64,000 nucleotides of DNA from Blattamonas nauphoetae (Eukaryota > Preaxostyla > Oxymonadida): contig JARBJD010000237.1 in assembly GCA_033064195.1 (NCBI GenBank), positions 53,949 to 117,948 on the forward strand. The letters are read 5' to 3'. How positions within the stretch are numbered: position 1 is the stretch's first letter; every line of letters starts with the position of its first letter. Under the pieces are notes generated by a model that saw nothing but the letters and a program-made list of their open reading frames with translations, had not been told where the DNA came from and ran no database searches. The position numbers were made by a program, and so were the translations under genes. Below are positions 61,770-64,000 of the stretch, in pieces.

Positions 61770-62200
61770 TGGGAAGAGGGAAGTTTGTGATGGGATGGGG
61801 GGAAGGAAGAGGGAAGTTTGTGATGGGATGGGGGGAAGGAAGAGGGAGTTTGTGATGGGATGGGGAAGGAAGAGGGGAGTTTGTGATGGATGGGGAAGGA
61901 AGAGGAGTTCTGGTGATGGGATGGGGAAGGAAGAGGGAGTTTGTGATGGGATGGGGGAAGGAAGAGGGAGTTTGTGATGGGATGGGGGGAAGGAAGAGGG
62001 AGTTTCAGCCGATGGGATGGGGAAGGAAGAGGGGAGTTTGTGATGGGATGGGGGAAGGAAGAGGGAGTTTGTGGATGGGATGGGGGGAAGGGAAGAGGGG
62101 GAGTTTGTGATGGGATGGGGAAGGAAGAGGGAGTTTGTGATGGGATGGGGGGAAGGAAGAGGGAGTTTGTGATGGGATGGGGAGAAGATGAGGTACACCA
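61770..62200. repeat. G-rich minisatellite, about 30-36-bp unit
   Basis: About 12 units of GGAAGAGGGAGTTTGTGATGG and GGATGGGGGGAA with many one-base differences in G-run length. One strand is almost all purine plus T. Confidence 0.9.
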
Positions 62201-62204
62201 GTGA

Positions 62205-62355
62205 TAGGGAGAGCAATACGAGGTGGATTGGAGGGGGGAAGCGGGTCATTCGAGGTTGATTGGAGGGGAGAGCGGGTCGTTCGAGGTGGATTGGAGGTGT
62301 TAAGAGGGTCATTCGGGGTTGATTGAGGGGAGAAGCGGGTCGTTCGAGGTGGATT
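62205..62355. repeat. Second tandem repeat, about 35-bp unit
   Basis: Four to five units of GAGCGGGTCRTTCGAGGTKG and ATTGGAGGGG, right after the G-rich array but with a different unit. Confidence 0.8.
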
Positions 62356-62496
62356 TACAGAGCTGATGTGGTTGAACATATGAACGAAAACTGACTTGTG
62401 GGTTGATTGAGACCTTTGTTGTCTCTTAGTGTCGCATCCCAACACATTTTCTCCTCTGCTTCAAAGAATCCAATTTCCCATCATACATTCTCTGAG

Positions 62497-64000
62497 ATGC
62501 AATCTATTTTAGAATACAACCGAAAGCCTCCTTCGACCATCAGTACTCATGGGGAGATTCATGCCTTGTTGACAAGACAACATGAGAAAAATCCAGCTGC
62601 TCCCCTCATCAGGGCACTGGATAGCAGACATGACCTGCAGGAGGTAAAGCGGCAAGTCGAAGCTCATTATAATCGTTTGCTATTTTCTCTCATTACAAAT
62701 GAAATGAGGAATAAAGATGAAAAGTTCGATTATCGCAGTGCGTCTCGCAAGTCCAAACACTTAGCGAGACCAAAGCACTGGGGTTCGACGTCGAGGAGGG
62801 GCGTTTAATTATGCCCGCTCCCGATTCGACAGAATCGGTGGGAAACCCTGAAAGCCCACTCGATGTCGACCAGCTTCGAAGCAGGTATTAGTACTCATTT
62901 TATTCACAATTTTCACAGACCATCAACATTCACGACGACATCGAATTAATGAAGGCGATAGAAGACAACACTTCGCCTAGTTGTGAAAACCAGGTCCGAA
63001 AGTCAAAAAATCGACAAAAATTAGTTGCCTTCTTTTCTTTCATTCGTTTTTCATCAGCACCATCCATCGTCGATACACTGGACGATGACGATGTCGATTT
63101 CCTCCTCGCTTCTCCTCGTCTCACACAACAATCCATTCCTCTTCCCTCACAATCTGATATGGTCACAATTCACAACAGAACGTCAGAAATCCGTCTCCTC
63201 GAAACAACCAAAAAGGACTTACATCACAAGCTCGTGGAACAGGGTAAAACAAGTATGTCATATTCTTTCCTTTGTAAGAAAACCAAAAAATACTTCAAAA
63301 CCAAAGAAAAGAACAGACCTCTGCTCCATTTGTGAGCGGGGAAATATCTGTTAAAAAACAAGAAACACTAAAAGCAACACACAAGAAACTAAATCAAAAG
63401 AAGAAAATGAATTGAAAACAATTGAAAAGCACAAAAAAATAGCAGAAACACAAAGAAACTTTTACAATATTTCCACTTCATCCATCGACGATGACTCTTT
63501 AGTCATCGTCATGGACTTTAAAGAAAATTGGCACTTGCCACCTCAAACACCCAAATTGGTCATGATTTTTATTCCCAGGTTTCAGTTTCTCATTTGTGCA
63601 TTACTTGTTTCACTTCACAACATTCTGTCATTACAAAACACATCACAATTTCATATCACCTGTGCTTTCGCACGACCATCGTTTTGTTCAAGAATGTCTT
63701 TCCACTTTATTTGCACTTCCTTCATATCATTCCAAATCACATGTCATCTGTATTTTCGGACACTGGTCCACATTTTCGAACCAGTTTGTCCTTGGTTTCT
63801 TTTTGTCTCTCATTAAACCCTCTTTTCAGAGAAGAGGGTATGTTACTCTTTCTTCGCCGAGCAACACGGCAAATTGTTGCGACCTGAGTTCGAGTCCTTT
63901 CCAATTTCTGTTTCTAATCATCCTATGAACCCCCATCCGCCCTCGGATGAACTTTTCACTTTCTTTGATAGTCACACTGACTCTGAATTCATCGGAGAGA
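62497..64000 (+). CDS. 5' part of an unrecognised gene (runs off the window)
   Basis: ATG at 62497 opens MQSILEYNRKPPSTISTHGE; exon 1 ends at 62643 (GTAAAG donor) and joins in phase to 62739 (CVSQVQTLSETKALGFDVEE). Further exons with protein-like text follow: about 62917-62977 (IELMKAIEDNTSP) and about 63059-63242 (PSIVDTLDDDDVDFLLASPR, then RLLETTKKDLHHKLVEQ), and near 63360-63480 a Lys-rich coiled coil. Joins after the second exon are uncertain. Helical and acidic; no domain recognised. Confidence 0.45.

Noticed and set aside
61575-62312. Pro/Ser-rich minus-strand frame of 245 residues
   Set aside because: It lies over the G-rich minisatellite and reads its complement.

Overview
The window is nuclear DNA of a protist with many short spliceosomal introns (about 32-126 nt, GT..AG). 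The mix of genes suggests an oxymonad (Preaxostyla), probably close to Blattamonas: an expanded kinase family, surface proteins of the beta-helix 'polymorphic membrane protein' type, HEAT-like helical proteins in several diverged copies, TKL-type pseudokinase tails and a DIRS-like retroelement. This is inferred from the style of the families; no rRNA or other marker gene was seen. I saw no tRNA, rRNA or CRISPR.

Layout. 0-5 kb (mostly minus): the 5' part of a non-canonical poly(A)/uridylyl transferase, then poorly resolved minus-strand exons. 5-11.6 kb: a protein kinase-coiled coil-SPRY gene (+), a HEAT-like gene (-), an ARM-like-coiled coil-SPRY gene (-) and a small zinc-ribbon protein (-). 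11.8-17 kb: an actin-related gene (+) split by a 476-bp MITE, an SRPK-type kinase (+) and a RING-CH membrane protein (-). 17.9-28 kb: a second kinase-SPRY gene (-), a truncated S28 peptidase (-), a HEAT-like gene (+), then a head-to-head pair made of a degenerate pseudokinase (-) and a third kinase-SPRY gene (+). 28.3-38.5 kb: a large surface-protein gene (+) broken by a frameshift and by a 4.7-kb insertion with inverted-repeat ends, followed by a 26-bp minisatellite of 26 units. 39-50 kb: HEAT-like genes with frameshifts, a secreted serpin (-), a second MITE and a proline/serine-rich acidic protein. 51-56 kb: a TKL pseudokinase fragment abutting a truncated DIRS/Ngaro-like retroelement, a damaged LCAT-family acyltransferase gene and an ARM-like fragment. 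57-62.4 kb: poorly resolved, possibly a decayed large minus-strand gene, with two G-rich minisatellites. 62.5 kb to the end: the 5' part of an unrecognised gene.

The most informative theme is the kinase-SPRY family. Three intact members share exon sizes 31/296/133/287 nt, identical positions of all catalytic residues, and a short conserved block upstream of the ATG. A fourth member keeps the exon plan (31/296/133/299) but has lost the glycine loop, the catalytic Asp and the metal-binding Asp, and shares a 228-bp intergenic region with an intact member. A fifth gene carries the same SPRY-like end on a different, ARM-like front end. A second theme is decay: two MITEs, a long inverted-repeat element, a retroelement and at least seven apparent single-base frameshifts, which may be real or may be assembly errors.
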